DNA from: Gracilaria caudata
Taxonomy: Eukaryota > Rhodophyta > Florideophyceae > Gracilariales > Gracilariaceae
DNA: 20,221 nucleotides
Reading direction: 5' to 3'
Assembly: GCA_030374735.1 (NCBI GenBank)
Contig: JASCIV010000432.1
Location: forward strand, 1-20,221
The notes under the pieces were generated by a model. It saw only the letters and a list, made by a program, of their open reading frames with translations. It made no database searches and was not told the DNA's origin. This document shows, one piece after another, positions 17,590 to 20,221 of the stretch (position 1 is its first letter; every line of letters begins with the position of its first letter). Made by a program: the position numbers and the translations under genes.

Positions 17590-18879
17590 TTACGGGGGAA
17601 TTGAGCGCTTGAAGCGAATCTTCGTCGTAATGTTGCATAAGCGAACGCGCGTGATTGAGTAGTTGTCCTCAAAACCAATTGAACAACTTAGAATACTGCT
17701 CCCGTCGGATTCAAACCCAGGAAAGTCAATTGGTGGATCGAAAGAGTAATCATATCCGTTTTCCCACCATGCAAGCCACACGTTAAGCCACGCAACGGCT
17801 TGAGGTTCAAATTCCGCACCTGCGGGTGCGTCAGCGTGTGTCGCATCACCGGAGTTAATGCAAAGATTCTCGAGTCGCATAGCAGTATTCACGATTATCA
17901 AAGACGTTTGAAGATTAAACTTCAGTGGTCGCCACAAAATACCCCAACGATTCTTTAAACGACCAAAAGCCTGTTCAACATGTACTCGATGGGACGAAAG
18001 ACAAAAGTTGAATCCATCTTGAAACCGGTGTGCCATGGACCGCGGAATTGGAATCACAATATACCTAGAACATCTGTACGCCTCATCTCCGGCAAACCAG
18101 AAGCCACATGGCAATCCTTCTTCCCGTAGAAATCGTCCAATATTAGAATGATCAAAAGCGACACCATCTGCAGTAGATCCAACACATATCGCCGATGCAG
18201 CGATGAAACGGTACTTTGCGTCAACAAGAGCCTGAACCGGAACCCCAAATCCACCCTTGCGGGTGTAAAACTGCTGATTGTTGAGCTCCTTGGAAGGTTT
18301 TTGGAGGTATATCAATGTACCGTCCAAGGCTCCCACGCACCCCGGTAGTAAATTGAAACTGCTGCGAGAGACAGCAAAATCAATTGCGCGTCGCCTATAG
18401 GCCTGTACGTTAGACTTAGGAGGGAGTCCTTCAAAAGTTAGGAAGGAATCACAAACGTTTAGCACTTCGCGAAAGACACTGTAACAAGACGACCTTCCGA
18501 GACCATATGTAAGCATAAGGTCCCAATAACTGGCTCCTGCCATAAAACGTAGAAAGATTCCCAGTTTCGTAGCAGCCTGTATGGCGGACCCACTGAGATG
18601 CGCTTGCAATTCTTCCTCCTGTTCTTCGTCATTGAACTGGGATAGGAAAGGTCGGAGCTGTGCGAGCAATAAAAAAAACGTAGGACGTGAGAGGCGATAA
18701 CATGTGCGGAACTCTGAGTCACTGAGGCTCGCGTTGACCTCGGCAAATGATCTTCGTCGGCGATTAACGCGGTTCGGCGAGTCACGAAACGCAGAAGATA
18801 GAGCCAGGAGTACGCCAGATATAACGATCAGGCGATCGGTTAATTTCTTTGTTCGCTTTCGAATCGGCAGATCCACCAT
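17590..18879 (-). mobile_element. PIF/Harbinger-type transposase (HARBI1-like, DDE_Tnp_4), apparently intact
   Basis: A 429-residue uninterrupted frame from ATG 18879 to TAA 17590. The N-terminal half is helical with a possible helix-turn-helix ('SGSAIQAATKLGIFLRFMAG', 'YGLGRSSCYSVFREVL'). The RNase H-like nuclease follows with the family motifs 'GCVGALDGTLIYL' (D186), 'RKGGFGVPVQALVDAKYRF', 'FAGDEAYRC' (D265) and 'SSHRVHVEQAFGRLKNRWG' (E302), giving a complete DDE triad. This family cuts and pastes elements flanked by terminal inverted repeats and 3-bp TTA/TAA target duplications. The stop codon TAA itself (TTA on +, 17592-17590) is followed by CGGGGG on +, a conceivable element end, but I could not find matching long terminal inverted repeats. 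It lies just past the 3' end of the tubulin remnant. Harbinger elements normally carry a second, SANT/Myb-like gene, which may be the divergent frame at 19366-19773. An intact frame suggests recent activity or domestication. Confidence 0.92.
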
Positions 18880-18940
18880 GGTGTCGGTGAGGGTGTCTGA
18901 GTGAAGTGCGCTACGCAGTGCGTAGTTCGCAGACTATCTA

Positions 18941-18975
18941 CCCGACGGCGAGCCCCAACGTGGCTCGCCGTCGGG
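18941..18975. repeat. Perfect hairpin, 14-bp arms and 7-base loop
   Basis: CCCGACGGCGAGCC (18941-18954) pairs exactly with GGCTCGCCGTCGGG (18962-18975) around CCAACGT. It sits 62 bp upstream of the transposase ATG, in the gap to the divergent frame on the right. A smaller palindrome, CTACGC-AGT-GCGTAG, lies at 18911-18925. Such GC-rich inverted repeats near a transposase start could be a subterminal transposase-binding site, an autoregulatory operator or a small nested insertion. Confidence 0.8.
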
Positions 18976-19365
18976 ATCATCAGAGCGACGCAACTCGGCG
19001 GCGCGCTGCGCATGCGCAATATTCTCGTGAGCGCGTGGTCTATTTTTGCAGTATGAAATCGTGTCTTTGTCTGCACACACCCATCAGAATTGACACTTCT
19101 TCGCTCCCCGCTCGCCCCGCGCCACCAACTCGTCCCCACCAACGAGGCGACTGCGTGCCGCCTCGCACCTCCCAACCCCGCTTCCGCCTTACGTCGTTAC
19201 GGCGGTTGGAGGTTCAATCAGTTCAACTGCAAGAAGTTCTTGTGGATGTGACGGGGATGAAGGACATTGGACGAGGGTTGAGTTGGGAAGGATACGACGA
19301 CCGGGAGGAGCACGAGGAAGAGGAGGAGGAGGGAAGAGGTTCGGGAGTAAATGGTGCAGATATGA

Positions 19366-19773
19366 TGAAGGGAAAGGGGGAACGGACCGTGGGACTCGGG
19401 ACTGAGACGGAGAGGGTGTGGCTATATTCGAGTTTCATATGGGAAAATCGATGCGATGCGAAGCAGGGGAGCCCCATCTCTTTTCGGGACAGCATTGCGG
19501 GCCTTATTGAAGGACCAGAAGCGCCGTCGTCAGGAATCCGAAACGTTGAAGGAAAGCCAGAGAGAGCTGGCTTTCTCGTCGAATATAATTGGTCTGTATC
19601 AGTCGAAGTACAAGCCCGATGTATCCGCTTTCTCCGCAGAACAACGGGCAAATCCACTGCGTCGTCTACGAATCATGCTCAGAGCTGCACTAGCTGTGAG
19701 GAGATCGAGATCCTACTGTGAGCACTTGCTTGATAAAGCAAGCCGGGGACGAAGTGGACATGAAATTGCATAG
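19366..19773 (+). CDS. Unrecognised frame divergent from the transposase; possible companion-gene fragment
   Basis: The frame is open from about 19366 to TAG 19773, with the first ATG at 19456 (105 codons from there). The latter part is strongly helical and basic: 'KDQKRRRQESETLKESQREL', then 'IIGLYQSKYKPDVSAFSAEQ', then 'LRRLRIMLRAALAVRRSRSY'. This reads like the C-terminal coil of a DNA-binding or multimerising protein. No start, SANT/Myb or other domain is visible; a different frame (18906-19721, with a Glu-rich run near 19315) is open across the same bases, so a frameshift or an intron in between is possible. Position and orientation fit the second gene of a Harbinger element, but that is inference. 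Confidence 0.3.
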
Positions 19774-20221
19774 TACGTTTTATCTATCGAGGGGCGGTGT
19801 AGACAAATGGCTAACAGCACAAGAAAACGACGCGGATAACACGATGTAGAGCTCAAGCTTTTGCGTATAGCTACGTCTTGGACGGTCATATTCGGATCTG
19901 CAGGGTATAGATAGAATATAAACTCATCAGGCACAATCCTTCAGAGCCTGCTTGATCAGAGCCACCTGTTGCATCTGTAGTGCAATGGAGGGGTCTCCCA
20001 GTAGGGTGCATAGTATGGCGAATGGTGCATGGTTGGCGTGCGGGCTACCTTGCTGGTCCCCACGTGTCGGGCTGACATTGCTGTATTTTTTGCTCTTGTG
20101 GCACCCCCCCCTTAGTAGGTAGATTGTTTATTTGTTAGCTACACGTGGCTGCTGCCTCCGGAGGTGCACTTAGGCACCTCCCGGCGGGCAGAGCTGACGG
20201 TGGTAAACCTCAAGTACCCCT
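19774..20221. other. Right-end stretch without recognised gene
   Basis: No credible coding frame. Near the end are a run of eight C followed by TTA (20104-20114), a candidate outer boundary of the Harbinger element, and a GC-rich hairpin at 20158-20184. The final 200 bases are rich in GGTGC/GCACC words and could belong to a repeat that continues past the window. Confidence 0.4.
20158..20184. repeat. Imperfect hairpin, GGAGGTGC / GCACCTCC
   Basis: GGAGGTGC-type arms (20160-20167 with 20174-20181) pair perfectly around ACTTAG, and pairing continues for two more bases past a one-base bulge. Purpose unknown. Confidence 0.5.

Noticed and set aside
17461..19080. Long terminal inverted repeats close to the transposase gene
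   Set aside because: Comparison by eye of 17460-17600 with the reverse complement of 18880-19080 gave no match of 10 bases or more.
1..20221. CRISPR arrays, bacterial operons, phage genes
   Set aside because: No regularly spaced repeats or operon-like gene packing; all recognised genes are eukaryotic in type.

Overview
This window looks like a stretch of a compact, intron-poor eukaryotic nuclear genome. Long uninterrupted reading frames encode an mRNA-export factor (Aly/REF), the spliceosomal DEAD-box helicase DDX41, a PHO80/P-type cyclin, a Golgi-type 2-O-sulfotransferase and a mitochondrial-type class II fumarase. One short gene shows a convincing small GT-AG intron (GTAAGC donor). Few introns, close gene packing, a sulfotransferase related to the heparan sulfate 2-O family (of the kind expected where sulfated galactans are made) and a PIF/Harbinger transposon together suggest a multicellular (florideophyte-like) red alga. 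The assignment is inference from gene content and style, not proof.

Layout, left to right. 2-721 (+): 3' part of an Aly/REF gene. 722-3282: no recognisable gene. 3283-4725 (-): degenerate Nudix-like domain fused to an APH-type kinase, one continuous frame broken by a single TGA. 4836-6131 (-): poorly understood, with a hydrophobic possible membrane-protein remnant and an unrecognised 124-codon ORF. 6210-7150 (-): decayed protein disulfide isomerase directly behind the 3' end of DDX41 (7155-9038, -). 9039-10234: very GC/CpG-rich divergent intergenic region. 10235-11239 (+): cyclin. 12263-13363 (-): sulfotransferase, convergent with the cyclin and divergent from fumarase (14072-15583, +). 15829-16163 (-): small spliced membrane-protein gene. 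16610-17500 (+): decayed alpha-tubulin. 17590-18879 (-): apparently intact Harbinger-type transposase. 18906-19773: divergent, unrecognised reading frames. 19774-20221: nothing recognised except a hairpin.

The living genes look like ordinary housekeeping functions (RNA export, splicing helicase, cell-cycle or phosphate cyclin, polysaccharide sulfation, TCA cycle) and do not form one pathway. The more unusual content is the debris between them: three broken genes (Nudix-APH, PDI, alpha-tubulin), a potentially active transposon, and several perfect short palindromes in the intergenic DNA. I found no convincing new multi-gene system. The best leads are the Nudix-like/APH fusion with its lone in-frame TGA, and the Harbinger locus with its divergent companion frame and adjacent 14-bp-stem hairpin.
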